This document shows positions 1 to 10,162 of a DNA stretch of 64,000 bases, piece by piece. The position numbers and the translations under genes were made by a program. The notes under the pieces are model-generated. The model saw only the letters and a list, made by a program, of their open reading frames with translations. It was not told the DNA's origin and searched no databases. The stretch's first letter is position 1, and each line of letters starts with the position of its first letter. Source of the DNA: Peromyscus leucopus (Eukaryota; Chordata; Mammalia; Rodentia; Cricetidae); the NCBI RefSeq assembly GCF_004664715.2, contig NC_051063.1, positions 146,717,165 through 146,781,164 on the forward strand, written 5' to 3'.

Positions 1-944
1 ACATGTTTTTTTTCCATCTTTTTTTCTAGTCTTTAGAGAAATTTGTTGATTTTGTTGATCTCACAAAATATCTTGGTTTAGCCAGGTGAGAGTGGCACAC
101 GCCTTTAATCCCAGCACTCAACCAGGCAGATCTCTATGAGTTTGAGGCCAGCTTGGTCTACAGAGAGAGATCCAGGACAGGCACCAAAAGTACACAGAGA
201 AACCCTGTCTTGAAAAACCAAAACAACAACAACAACAACAACAAAAAAAAAAAACCCAAAAAACAAAATCTTGGTTTTGCTGTTTTGTTTTTTTCTCTAC
301 TTTTATGTTTTTTTTTTATTTCATCAATTTCTGTTCATCCTTCCTTCTGCTTGCTTTGGGTTTATTTTATTCCTCTTTTTCTCTCTTGAGGCATGTGCCT
401 TGGCTTCTATTCTTTCTTGATACACGTGTTTAGTGTTGGAAATTGCCCTCTTGATGCTGTATTAGCTGTATCCTCAGAATTTCGATGTGCTGTGTTTTAA
501 TTTTCATTAATTTCAATGTATTTGCATTTTATAATCCTTCTTACATGGCCTATGGGGTTATTTACATGGTCTTGTTTAGTTTCCAGGATTCTAGGGATTT
601 TCCTGCTGATTTCAGTTGTATTTCATTGTAGTTAGAGGACAGACTTCATGATTCTAATTCTCTTACATTTGTTGATATTTTAATAGCCTAGATATGGTTC
701 AAGTTAGTACACGCCCATGGGCACTTGGAAGCAATTTATTTTTCTATTAAGATCATTTAGATTCTGTTGATTGATATGATGAGTTCTACTCTATACTGGC
801 TGCTTTTTCTCTCTAGAAATTTCAGTATTGTAGAGACAAATATTGAAACCTCCAATTGTAACTCTAGACTTTTCCTATTAATTTGATCCATTTGGGATTC
901 CCATATTTTTCAGCTCTGTTATTGGGGTTTTGTCTCAGTTGTCT
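1..944 (-). mobile_element. Old L1 fragment, ORF2 region (antisense), split by a B1
   Basis: Both flanks of the B1 at 81-262 read, in antisense, like the endonuclease to early reverse-transcriptase part of ORF2 of an old mammalian L1 (L1M age class). Diagnostic stretches are 'cttctgcttgctttgggttt' near 345 and 'tttcattgtagttagaggac' near 620. It is full of substitutions and has no open frame, so it is a dead fragment. It extends beyond the left edge. The L1M assignment comes from recalled consensus sequence, not a search. Confidence 0.75.
81..262 (+). mobile_element. B1 SINE with target-site duplication
   Basis: A 7SL-derived SINE starting 'gccaggtgagagtggcacac', with 'cctttaatcccagcactc' and 'gtttgaggccagcttggtct', ending in an A-rich tail of CAA repeats. 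It is flanked by near-identical copies of 'acaaaatatcttggttt' (63-79) and 'acaaaatcttggttt' (263-277). These are the target-site duplication expected from L1-driven insertion into the surrounding L1. The 'ccaggacaggcaccaaa' variant recurs in the B1 at 31808. Confidence 0.93.
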
Positions 945-1266
945 TTCCTGTTATTCTTGACAAAGTACTCTGACAAAAGTAATCTAAGGGAGAACATACT
1001 TATTTTAGCTCACAGTTCAAGGGTACAGACCACTGTGGTGGGGAGATGACAGTGCCAGGGTCCTGAGGCAGCAGGTTGCGCTGCATCTGCCGTCGATGTA
1101 GAAATGAGTCTAGGATCCTAGCCAGGGAATGGCACCCCCCACAGGGGACAGGCCTTCTTACCTCAACTAACACAGTCAAGAGAATCCCCTGCAGGTGTGC
1201 ACAGAGGCCCTGTCTCACAGGTAATTCTTGACTCTGTCAACTTGACAATTAAATGTAGCTACCACA
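945..1266 (-). mobile_element. MaLR-type LTR (ERVL-MaLR, MT/ORR1-like), antisense
   Basis: On the minus strand the block starts 'tgtggtagctacatttaatt', continues through 'gtcaagttgacagagtc', and ends near 'tactttgtcaagaataa'. This matches the outline of rodent MaLR LTRs of the type also seen at 18490-19140 and 57567-57912. It lies between L1 fragments. Subfamily (MTE versus ORR1) cannot be fixed by eye. Confidence 0.65.
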
Positions 1267-1340
1267 GTGCACACATGCTTCACATTATTAGATCTTCTGG
1301 GTAATTATGTATTCAGTGTTTCTCAATTTATTTTCATAGT

Positions 1341-1400
1341 TTCTCTCTCTCTCTCTCTCTCTCTGTATATGAGAGAGAGAGATTAATACATGGTGCGTTT

Positions 1401-1438
<38 letters not shown>

Positions 1439-1524
1439 TGAATACACATGTGTGTATACATTCCCAAATGAATGTAAGGAGACCAGAAGTTATCTATCTG
1501 ATAAGCCATCTTCTCAGCCCATAT
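1341..1524. repeat. (TC)n-(GA)n and (TG)n microsatellites in a degraded SINE tail
   Basis: A (TC)12 run at 1341-1364 is followed six bases later by (GA)6, then (TG)n at 1401-1438. The block ends at 'gataagccatcttctcagccc', which reads as the 5' head of a B3/B4-type SINE on the minus strand. The simple repeats are therefore probably an expanded SINE tail. The TC and GA runs are complementary and could pair. Confidence 0.8.
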
Positions 1525-1529
1525 TCTTT

Positions 1530-2307
1530 ATAGCCTAACAGCTCATTTCTTTGTGCTCTTGAATAATACTCCATTGTTTAGATGCACTCAAATTTATTTG
1601 TCCAGCCAAAGTTTGCCTATTTTAGATACACCTTTGTTTCCAAGTTTGGCAGTTTAGATAAAGCTCCTCTTAAGTCTTTGTGCACATTTTTGTGTGAACA
1701 TAGGTTTCCGGCTCTTTTGGGATAATACCCAAGAGTGAAATTGTGGGACTATGCTGTAAAAGTATATTTAAAACCTTCAGCCTGCCTTCCAAAGTGGCTG
1801 CACTCTTCTGCACTCGCATCAGGAAGGACTGAGGCTCTGCTGTGTCCACACTCTCGCCAGCATTTAGTGTTGTTTACGTGGCCAATTTGGGTCATTCCAA
1901 GTCTGGTGGTTCCAGTTCCCAGTTTTGTTCTCTTGTAATATTGTGTCAGTTAATTCTGGGTCTTTGGTCTCTCTTTATATACTTCAGAATCAGTTTATTG
2001 ACACTAGAAAAGTAACTTCTGGGATTGAAGCCATGTTTATATTGGAACTCTTGATCAAGTTGAGAGGAATTAATACCACGACAATATCAAGTCTTTCTAT
2101 CCATGAACATGGAATAGCTCTCCATATCGCTCTCTTTAATTTTCTCTTAGTTCTTCAACTTTATTCATTGGTGTTATATAATTGCATGTATAGATTGTAC
2201 ATTGTAAATCATTTGCATATTTAGTTGATTTATATGTAATTATTCCACTTTTAGGCATTAATGTAAATAGTATAGTGCTTTCAAATCTTGCTTACTCATC
2301 ACTCTAT
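1530..2307 (-). mobile_element. Old L1, 3'UTR and ORF2 3' end (antisense)
   Basis: 1535-1960 matches, in antisense, the L1M 3'UTR: 'gaataatactccattgt', 'gggataatacccaagagtg', 'tccaaagtggctgcac'. 1980-2300 matches the ORF2 3' end: 'caagtctttctatccatgaacatgg'-like text around 2085. The order is that of one minus-strand L1 which resumes at 3165 and again at 7225 after later insertions. No frame is intact. Confidence 0.75.
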
Positions 2308-2719
2308 TGTATTGAGCAGTGTTCTCTAGAGGAATATAACTGATAGAATGAATATATTTAAAAGGGGATTGATTAAATTGGTGTACATGATACTGGCTTG
2401 GGTGGGAGGTTGTCCAGCAATGGCTGTTTGTACTCTTGACAGCCTGAGAACCCACTAGCTACTACGTCCATGAGGCAGAGTGCCCCAGCAATCTCAATCT
2501 GACACTGAGGACCTAGAGAGGATTCTTGGAGAGTTGTTGGTCTTTGGTCCACATTGGAAAGCCAAAGAAACTGGGTTGTGACATCAGTGGAGGATGGCAG
2601 TGGAAAGAGCAGCAGCAGCAACAGAATAAATCCATGCATCATCAAGAAGTAAAGGCAGGGAGGTGAAACGCAGCCCTTCCCTCCAACACACCTCTTTTGG
2701 AAAAGGTTTGTTTTTATAT

Positions 2720-2774
<55 letters not shown>

Positions 2775-3150
2775 GTGTGTGTGTGTGTGTGTGTGTACCA
2801 TGCATGTACCATGTGTGTGTGGCTGCTTGCCAAGGTCAGAAAAGGGTGTCAGCTCCCCTGGAACTGGAGTGACAGGGAGTTGTGATGTGTCGCAGGATGT
2901 GTGTGCTAGGCACTGAACTCAGGGCCTCTAGAAGAACAACACGACTTCTCCACCAGTGAGCCATCTCTCCCACCTCCTCCCCCAGACCACTTTATCTCTG
3001 GGCTATTATGGGAAGGTGCCTCCCACTCTGAGGATGTCTTCTGTCATTTAATCGTTTGAGGGAGTGTTTTCACAGACCTACCCAGAGGCATGTCTCTTAG
3101 TTGATCCCAGATCCAATCAAGTTGACAACTAAGTTCAACTATCACACTAC
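2308..3150 (-). mobile_element. ERVL/MaLR-type LTR (antisense), split by a B3 SINE
   Basis: The plus strand begins 'ttgagcagtgttctctagagg' and ends around 'aatcaagttgacaact', the mirror image of a rodent LTR whose 5' end carries the 'gtcaacttgatt' motif. The middle (2700-2985) is a separate B3 SINE. The LTR sits inside the minus-strand L1, because L1 text stops just before it and resumes just after. The exact subfamily is uncertain. Confidence 0.65.
2700..2985 (-). mobile_element. B3-type SINE with long (TTTA)n tail, antisense
   Basis: Read on the minus strand it starts with a tRNA-like head ('gatggctcactggtggagaa'), passes 'gttcagtgcctagcac', and ends in CA repeats and a long AAAT tail, seen on the plus strand as (TTTA)n at 2719-2774 followed by (GT)n. 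It is nested in the LTR at 2308-3150, which is in turn nested in an L1. Confidence 0.75.
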
Positions 3151-3164
3151 TACCTAGGATAACT

Positions 3165-3650
3165 GTCGACTCGCACATTTACCTTGTGTCCTGGAATCTT
3201 TCTGTAATCACTTAGAATCTCCAGGAGACCGTTCTCAATTCTTTTAGATTTATTGTTACACAGACAATCTGTGAGAAGAGTTTTACTCACTTGGTGCCAT
3301 CTGTGTAGCTTCTATTTCTTCTTCTTTTTGTATTACCACCCGAGCACAGATCTCCAGACTGATGTTGAAAAGAAGTGAGGGCCACGCCTTTGCTTTATGC
3401 CTGATTGGAGTGGGAAAACTTCAGGTTTCTCTTTTTTAGGTACAGGGTAAACTGAAGGTATTTGGTGGCCCTCTGTACCAAGATAAGGATTTTCCATGTC
3501 TAGCTTACCCAAGAGTCTTTTTTTTCTCCTGAATTTGTTAGATTTTTTTTTTTTTTCAAATTTGTCTCTTACATCTAGTGATAGGGTTGTGTAGTTTTTC
3601 TTCATCTTGGGTGATGGTAAGTGATTTCCAAATGCTGATTCAGCTTTATA
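3165..3650 (-). mobile_element. Old L1 ORF2, reverse-transcriptase region (antisense)
   Basis: Plus-strand text such as 'gactgatgttgaaaagaagtg' (3358-3378) and 'cctttgctttatgcctgat' is the reverse complement of the RT region of L1M ORF2. It continues the minus-strand L1 broken at 2307, and its next part reappears at 7225. A T-run at 3543-3556 interrupts it. Confidence 0.68.
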
Positions 3651-3769
3651 AACCTACAATAAATTCCATTAAGTCATGGTATATGTGGTGGTTAGAGGAT
3701 AAAGAAGGGAATATGGGGAGGGACAGCTAACATGGAAGGTCATTTGAGGGGCCATGTGGATAGTAGAAA

Positions 3770-4130
3770 TATCTTTAAAAAATACATACATACATATATA
3801 TAAATAATGGTGGAGACAAAGCCCTAACTAAACAGCTTTCATCACCAAGTTAAACTTCCAGTGTCAGGAGGAATGTGTCACATCTGACTGAGTGGTTGGC
3901 AAAGGAGTCCCATGGAAACCCCCCAAACAACTCAAGTTATTGCCAAGGCTATTGGTTGCTCCACACAAACTGATGGTAAGGCCCTATTGCTGAATGAAGA
4001 CAACACCTACGCATATATCATTGAACATGAAGAAGTCAAGATGTCTAACTAGAGCCGTCAGCCCTACTGACTAGTGTTCATGGTACGTGAAGGTATTCTG
4101 CATGCCAGGGGAGAAAAGTAAACACCAATC
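3770..4130 (+). mobile_element. Lx-type rodent L1 3'UTR fragment
   Basis: The stretch 'gctattggttgctccacacaaactgatggtaagg...' near 3950, then 'ttgaacatgaagaagtcaagatg' near 4022, corresponds to the long non-coding 3'UTR of muroid Lx L1 elements. It ends where an ERVK-type LTR begins at 4138. The Lx name is from memory. Confidence 0.55.
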
Positions 4131-4137
4131 CTGCTTC

Positions 4138-4455
4138 TGTTGTATGATATTTTGATTACATTCTGACACTCCTGAGACTGACAATGAAGTTGAATTGCTT
4201 TGAATCAGAGGATGGAGCTAGCTACTAACTGACCAAAATTAACCATAGAGGTTTTGGAGGACTGAGGACGGATAGAGAACACAGGAAGTGGTAGGGCAGG
4301 GCTTAGAGAAGGTCTTGGACCTTTTTGGATCAAGGAACAAGAGAGAGAAGAGTTCACTGGTCGCTTCTCTGCTGCTTCTCTGATCATTCAGGTTCTTACT
4401 CTGATATCTCACTCCTAAGTTTTTATTGATAACGAATAATTAGATCAACACTTCA
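4138..4455 (+). mobile_element. 5' LTR of a betaretrovirus-like (ERVK) relic
   Basis: This 318 bp block begins TG ('tgttgtatgatattttgatt') and ends CA ('caacacttca'). It is followed after two bases by a tRNA-Lys-type primer-binding site at 4458. It is the left end of the element carrying the gag and protease remnants at 5500-6720. No right LTR was found, so the target-site duplication cannot be tested. Confidence 0.7.
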
Positions 4456-4457
4456 TC

Positions 4458-4476
4458 TGGCACCCAGTGTGGGACA
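4458..4476 (+). other. Primer-binding site, tRNA-Lys type, decayed
   Basis: 'tggcacccagtgtgggac' sits two bases after the LTR end, where a retroviral minus-strand primer site belongs. It is close to the complement of the 3' end of tRNA-Lys(1,2), as used by several betaretroviruses, with a few CpG-type changes. Similar sites occur at 35132, 50620 and 53756. Confidence 0.7.
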
Positions 4477-5500
4477 CAAGATCATGAGATAACCACTCAC
4501 CCCTGGCTTCACAGTCACTGGAGCCGCTGCAGTGGCTGGTTTTTCCTCCCTCCCCCCAAACTCTCTGAACAAGTCTGGGGTTTCCTGTTGCCACCTCTCT
4601 AAAACAGCCGGCTGCTGCCTGTTCCTGGCCCCAAACTCCGTGGGTGGCTGGGCTCCACACACCTCCTGAGTTGGCTGCCCATTGCTGGCTGGCTCTGTCC
4701 TTCAGACAGCCTGTGCCCTTACTTCCTGACAGGCACGCTTCTTCTGTACATCCCCCTGGGTCTGCTTTTCAGGTGTCTGTATCCCTCTCCCTGTGGATTA
4801 TGGGCTTTCTCTAGACCCCCTCCTTGGACCACTGCCATACGAGGTCAGCTGCCTCAATACCCACTTGGGCTTTTACTGTTACTGCCACCGCCACACACTC
4901 TCAGCCTGCGGGTACACACAGACAGCTGCAACTGCCCTCAGCCAGGCCATGCGCCACCCTTGTTCTCTGCTCAGCCATGCTGTGCTGTGCAGCAACAACC
5001 AGCCTCACATTTCACTGTCATAATCATCAGATCTGGTGAGACACCTGAAAATTCTAAAAGGGGGAATTAGTTTTTAACATAAATTTTTCCCCCACATTAA
5101 GAATGGGGAACAATATTACAATTCAGGGAGTTAGGTCTCTGTACGATTCCACAATGGGTGGTTTGAAAATGGAACAATTAAATGAAGGGATAATCAACTT
5201 AGCTGGGATTGACATAATGTCAATTATAATCATTATCAGTTTGTTGTTCATGTTTTATCCTTTAAAAAGTTGTTTGAAATCAGTGCCAAATAAAAAAAAT
5301 TGACTGTTAAGATACAATCTTAGAAAGACCTACTAATGAAACTAAGAAAAATACTCACACACAGAGGAGTTGAGAGCAGAACTTACCTCACCATTGCATT
5401 AGGAAACTGAGGAGAATCAGCCCAAGGTTATTAGAAAACCATTCTTAATTTATCCAGTTACCATTCAGTAATGACTACTAGATAATAGGCACTACCAAAG
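4477..5500 (+). other. ERVK relic: leader and degraded gag 5' part
   Basis: This stretch lies between the primer site and the first recognisable capsid sequence. A short frame beginning 'MGNN' at 5103 is in the right place for a matrix start, which is normally MG for myristoylation, but it closes after 66 codons and I cannot align it to matrix. I otherwise see only degraded, AT-rich leader or gag sequence. Confidence 0.4.
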
Positions 5501-6110
5501 CTATTCAGAAGTTAACTGGGATCCTATTAATATGTTATATTTGAAGAGACTTAATGAAGCAATCATTTTATGTGGTATACATTCACGTTTTGTGAAGCAG
5601 ATGGGCCACTTAGAAGAGAATTATTCCACAAGACTGGAAAGATTTAGTTACAGCAGTATTGGAAGCTGGTCCTCAGTTACAATGGAAAACATGGTGGATA
5701 GAGGAATGGAATAATCAAGTAGGACTGAAGGTATGGAAATTTCCCCAAAACAGCTTCTTGGTAATTTGCAAAGATGAATTTCATTTGATGATCACACCTT
5801 GGATCTATGCTGTACAGCAGCTTTGAAAGCTTGGGACAGAGTTGAAAAATCAGGAAAGAGGACTGAGTTATTTACTAAAATTATACAAGTCCCAAAAGAT
5901 TTCACTAATTTTTTTTTACAAAGATTTACTTCAGCTATAAATAGAATGATATCAAATCCAGAAGTTAGAAAAATATTAATTGAACCTTTGTCTTTTGAAA
6001 ATACTAATTCAGAATGCAAAAGGGTGATTAGACGTTTAAAAGCAAGATCAGTAACAATAGATGAATGAATTAGAAATTCAGCTGATGTTAGATCTAATGT
6101 TTATGATGAT
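5500..6110 (+). pseudogene. ERVK gag remnant: capsid with major homology region
   Basis: This is a broken capsid of an old endogenous betaretrovirus-like gag. One frame around 5635-5750 contains the tryptophan-rich 'PQLQWKTWW' N-terminal capsid motif. Another frame, 5799-6065, carries the C-terminal capsid part with a major-homology-region-like segment ('FTNFFLQRFTSAI' near 5900) and 'ENTNSEC' near 5998, typical of class II retroviruses. Frames change and a stop lies at 6066, so no Gag could be made. The nucleocapsid fingers follow at 6165 and 6310. Confidence 0.8.
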
Positions 6111-6125
6111 ACTTGGATAGGAAAG

Positions 6126-6375
6126 GTGATTTCTAAAAGTTTTAACAAAAATCAAAAGATTACATGTTTTAATTGTAGTAAACCAGGTCATCTGAAAAGG
6201 GACTGTAGACAAGGCATTCCTAGAAACAATGTTTTTTGTGTGTTTGTTTGTTTGTTTGTTTGTTTTTTTCTAGAGATAATCCAAACAGAAGGCCCTGGCT
6301 TCTGGAATATGCAAAAGGTGTGGCAAAAGCCGACATTTCACTAATGAATGCAGATCAACATGGGACAGGCAAGGT
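6126..6375 (+). pseudogene. ERVK gag remnant: nucleocapsid, two CCHC zinc knuckles
   Basis: Two retroviral zinc knuckles of the form C-x2-C-x4-H-x4-C are visible. The first is 'CFNCSKPGHLKRDC' at 6165-6206; the second is 'CKRCGKSRHFTNEC' at 6310-6351. Two knuckles in tandem are the usual nucleocapsid layout of betaretroviruses and bind genomic RNA. A (TTTG)n run at 6235-6268 lies between them, and the second is in a different frame, so the gene is broken here. Confidence 0.88.
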
Positions 6376-6520
6376 AACCCTTTGCCATCAGAAAACACCT
6401 TAGGGGGCCTCTTGCATGCCCCCATGTCAAATTTGGTTCAAGTATTCCTTGTCATCATTGGAGAAACTCCTTTACAGAGCAATTAAAAGACTTAATGCCT
6501 GATGTGAAAAACCATTCTGT

Positions 6521-6720
6521 TTGTATGACAGAACAGCTTCATTTGATAAAGCAAAATTTTCAAGAGAGACCATAAAACAAGTATTTTGGCAAACTTCTAT
6601 GAATGATCAAAGACCAAAGTTAAAAATACAAATGAATGGCCTTAAAATTGAGGATTTGATAGACACAAGGGCAGATGTAACAATAATTTCATCAAAATCT
6701 AATGAGTTCAACTTTCCTCT
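6521..6720 (+). pseudogene. ERVK retropepsin remnant with altered active site
   Basis: After the nucleocapsid, in a further frame, 'MNDQRPKLKIQMNGLKIEDL' leads into 'DTRADVTII' at 6662-6688. This is the flap-upstream and catalytic segment of a retroviral aspartic protease. The catalytic triad reads D-T-R where the family has D-T-G, so the enzyme would be inactive even if expressed. Similarity fades after about 6720, and neither reverse transcriptase nor integrase follows. The element is 3'-truncated or disrupted here. Confidence 0.8.
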
Positions 6721-7224
6721 TAATTCCAGTCCTAGTGCTTTCTCTGTCTCTTCAGTTCTTTTCCTTCCAGCATGCCTTGCAAATTCTTTCTTGGTACCTA
6801 GAAATGATGTGTCAGGATGAAGGGAGTTTTAGAAATAGTAACAGTGGCTAGAGGAAGCCATCTACTGTCTCTTGCTGGGGTCTCATTGTTTTAGTAATCT
6901 TGTACCTCTGGACTATGATCTTCACAAATGGTTCAATTAGATTTCCTCCCCACTGTGTCGGAAAGGGTGAGGGACTTCCCCTCAGGACTCCTACTTGTGC
7001 CCCAGCAGGTGAGGTCCTGGCTGATCAGTTTCTTCAGAACAGAATCTCTGTAGAACAGCAAGTCTGTTTCACATCATTTCCTTTCCTACCTGAATTCTCC
7101 ACCTCCCCACTGGAGCATGGAGACAGCTCTCTAATGTTTACTTTGAGCATCTGGTTGAGCCTCTGAAGGTAAATTTTACAAAATTCTGCGGACCCTTCTG
7201 AAACTGGGTCGCCTGTAGGTTTTT
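6721..7224. other. Unassigned sequence between ERV relic and L1
   Basis: About 500 bases with no repeat family I recognise and no convincing reading frame. By position it could be remaining ERV or L1 sequence degraded beyond recognition, or material carried in by a rearrangement. Confidence 0.4.
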
Positions 7225-7560
7225 AACTCTGTGACAGCTTTCCAACAGGGTGTTGGCATCTTTACCTCCATCTTGATTTCAATGGGCATGGAGTTTTACA
7301 TGAATGATCATGTTTCTCCAGTGTGTTTTCTGCATATTGGGGGATAACTGTATCATCCTTTTCAGCTCTGTTAACACTGTGACCCCTTAGTGGGCTTTCT
7401 GTGTGGAAACACACTTACATTCCTAGAAGAAACACTATTTTCTCAAAGTGTATTGTTTAATGAATGTTGTTGGGTTCTTTGTGCCTAGATTTCCTTTAAA
7501 CTGCTCATATCAGTATTATTGGGGTTGGTCTGTCATTCACATTTTGTTAAACTCTTAGTG
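7225..7560 (-). mobile_element. Old L1 ORF2, reverse-transcriptase region (antisense)
   Basis: 'gaatgatcatgtttct' (7301) through 'ggggttggtctgtcattc' (7520) is the reverse complement of the L1 ORF2 stretch that directly adjoins the segment ending at 3650. The minus-strand L1 begun at 1530 therefore resumes here after about 3.5 kb of later insertions. Confidence 0.6.
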
Positions 7561-7565
7561 AAGAT

Positions 7566-7729
7566 TTTTTATTTTGTTTTGTTTTTAGTTTTTCAAGACA
7601 GGCTTTTTCCATGTAGCCCTGGCTTTCCTGGAACTTACTTGGTAGACCAGGATCTCAAACTCACAGAGATCCATGTGCCTTTGCTTCCTGAATTCTGGAA
7701 TTAAAAGCATGCACCACCACTGCCCAGCT
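7566..7729 (-). mobile_element. B1 SINE (antisense)
   Basis: The plus strand shows 'tttttcaagacaggcttttt', 'ctcaaactcacagagatcc' and 'catgcaccaccactgcccag', the reverse complement of B1. Several substitutions indicate a moderately old copy. It directly abuts the L1 fragment. Confidence 0.9.
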
Positions 7730-7939
7730 GTCTAATTTTTAAAGGAGATATATTCTTAGCTTATACATAGTTGGATATTTCACCTTCTTTTTGAGCTTTG
7801 GGATGGTTGAGGAAGTCCTGGGATGTCCTGTGGGCTTGCTGTCTCTGAGGGTTGTGGGGCAGCACTTGCTTCTCCATTGTTTATGTGCCTGCATCTTCAG
7901 ACTGTCTACAAAGAAGTCTTTACCTGTGTCTGTCTAGAG

Positions 7940-8154
7940 CAGTGATTCCCAACCTTCCTAATGCCCGACCCTTTAACACAGTTCCTCATATTGTGGTGAT
8001 CCACAACCATGAAATTATTTTTGTTGCTGCTTCATAACTAATTTTGCTACTGATATGAACTGTAAACATCTGTGTTTTCCAGTGGTCTTAGGCGACCCCT
8101 GTGAAAGGGTCATTCAACCCACAGGGGTCGCAACTCACAAGTTGAGAACAGTTA
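7940..8154 (-). mobile_element. URR1-type hAT DNA transposon (non-autonomous)
   Basis: A 215 bp element with imperfect terminal inverted repeats: 'cagtgattcccaac' at the left and 'gttgagaacagtta' at the right. 8 bp flanks 'gtctagag' (7932-7939) and 'atctagag' (8155-8162) match at 7 of 8 positions, the duplication size of hAT transposons. Internal text 'gttgctgcttcataactaat' is that of rodent URR1. It has no coding capacity and depended on a transposase in trans. Strand is nominal. Confidence 0.85.
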
Positions 8155-8162
8155 ATCTAGAG

Positions 8163-9985
8163 AGTTTGGGGGTTGGGGATTTAAAGAAAAAAGTGCAAAT
8201 AGTCTCCATGGCTTCTAAACCATGAAAACAGCTCTTGTGAGTGTGACTTTGCATTGGCTCCTCAGATACTCAGGAAGACTTGCTTAGGGAGAAATACCTC
8301 TCACAACTTGGAGGTAGTATGTCACTGATGATACATGGCTTGGCAGATTGTGTTCCTTGAATCCCATCTTTCTGTGGGAACAAAGTTGAATGTGAATACG
8401 TTTGTGTGGGTGTGGTGCAGAAGAGCGCATACCAACCAACTTCACAGCAACTCATGGGTAAAAGAAAAGGACCAAAGTTCAATTTGGGTTAAAAATGTCT
8501 CCAACAGAACGCTCATTCGTTTTCAAAGGACGGCATTTGGTTGGTATTTGAGAAATTAGGATATCTATCATTGGGTGCTGGGCTCACCGTTTTCCACTGA
8601 AAAGAACTTGGGATTCTCAGTACCCTTCTCTGCCTCGCCAAAGTTCACAGTCCTCCATCCTTGCCTCTTCGTCACATACTTGGTTTCTAGGTAACATCTC
8701 CCATTGGAGCTGTGGGGGACTAAACAACGCACGTTAGATTCCATGGACCAAACTAACGATTTGTTGCTGGGCAGAAAACTGCTACCATCAACAGCATGGT
8801 TATTTTATTTATTTATTTTTTTTTAATGCTATTATACAGAGCTTGGTGGAGGCCAGCAGTGTGGGTTGGGGATTTAGTCCCCAGACTTGCCAAGATGTTT
8901 ATGCAGCAGGAATGTTCCTTATGTAACATTAAGTCTGGAAGTGCTGCTGCCGGGCTAACCTCCCTCTCCCATCTCAGCTTTTATTCATTAACAAGCTGCT
9001 CCTGCTTTCATGATACCACATTAAATGGCTCAAAGGGAAGGAAAAAAAAAAAACTTGTTTACTGAACAAAATAACCTAAGTCTCCACAAAAAAAAAACAT
9101 CCATTTGGTTAAAGGAACCAACCACAGGGAGTTCTGAGAAGCTGGGCCGAGGATTGTTTCAAGGCTTTAGGCCCAGCCCTTAACGCACTTCCCATTGCTC
9201 TCTAGCAGCAATCAAACTCAGATGTGGGGAAATACAAACGTTTTTAAAACACAAGAAAACGATGAACGCACAAACAAGACACCCTCTTTTGCATTTTTGT
9301 GGGGGACTAAAGAGAAATTTCCATGTAACAGCAAGTGTCACATGAGGGAGACCACTGAAGTTAGATGGTCATAAACATGAATTAGCAATGCCTAATAATT
9401 GTGAGAAACTAAGGAAGTGTAGGGTTAGGGCTGGCCCGGGCACAGGAGGAAATAGCTGGCTGTTTATGTAACCCCTCAAGCAAAGCTCCTGAGGCACACA
9501 CAGAATACTGGGGGCACTGAGCCCGACACTCCCAGCCCTCCCTTCTTATCTCATCCCCCCGATTCTCTATGGCTACTGCCCAATGAGTCATCAGCAATGA
9601 GAAATTTGGATGCTTTTAAGCAGAAGTGCATCAAAAGTGCTCCAGCAGCCCACACCGGGCTGTGCCAATGCCTCTCCTACAGCAAAGCAATGTTCCCTTC
9701 ACCAAGGCAGTAACCGGGCCGGCTTAGGCCTCCAAAGCACACCTTGCTTTCTATGACATCAACTGCACAGGAAGCGGCAAGGATTCCACACGGAGGAGAC
9801 CCTGAGACTGAAGTAGAAGCCTCACCAGGTGTTTCTCTTCTGTCCTGGCCCTGCGAACATCCTGGGGAATGTTGGGATCACAGCGTGACACTGGCTTGGC
9901 TTCTTGAGGTGGGCAGTGAGGCTAGGACCACAATCCTGAGAAGTGAACTCAAGCTTGACAGGGACAGTATGTCTCATTAGAGAAG
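8163..9985. other. Mostly single-copy-looking non-coding DNA
   Basis: I recognise no SINE, LINE or LTR here apart from short A- and T-rich runs at 8803-8824 and 9042-9054. No open frame has a recognisable protein. The segment near 8880-9025 is compositionally even and contains an AT-rich homeodomain-like word ('attcattaac'). It might be conserved non-coding DNA, but that cannot be judged from one genome. Confidence 0.45.
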
Positions 9986-9989
9986 ACGT

Positions 9990-10162
9990 GAGGGGGTGGA
10001 GAGGTGGCTCAGAGGTTAAGAGCAAGGACTGCTCTTCCAGAGGTCCTGAGTTCAGTTCCCAGCAACCACATGGCGGCTCACAACCATCCATAATGAGATC
10101 TGGTGCCTTCTTTGGCATGCAGGCATATATGCAGACAGAACACTGTATTCATAATAAATAGA
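9990..10162 (+). mobile_element. B2 SINE
   Basis: This is a tRNA-derived SINE in full order: 'ggtggagaggtggctcag' head, the internal Pol III promoter region 'gttcagttcccagcaaccac', 'aatgagatctggtgcc', and an 'ataataaatag' tail. It is well preserved and is the only clear full-length B2 in the window. Confidence 0.92.

Noticed and set aside
5103..5303. MG-initiated frame as a possible intact retroviral matrix
   Set aside because: Only 66 codons, does not align to matrix by eye, and lies upstream of an already broken gag.
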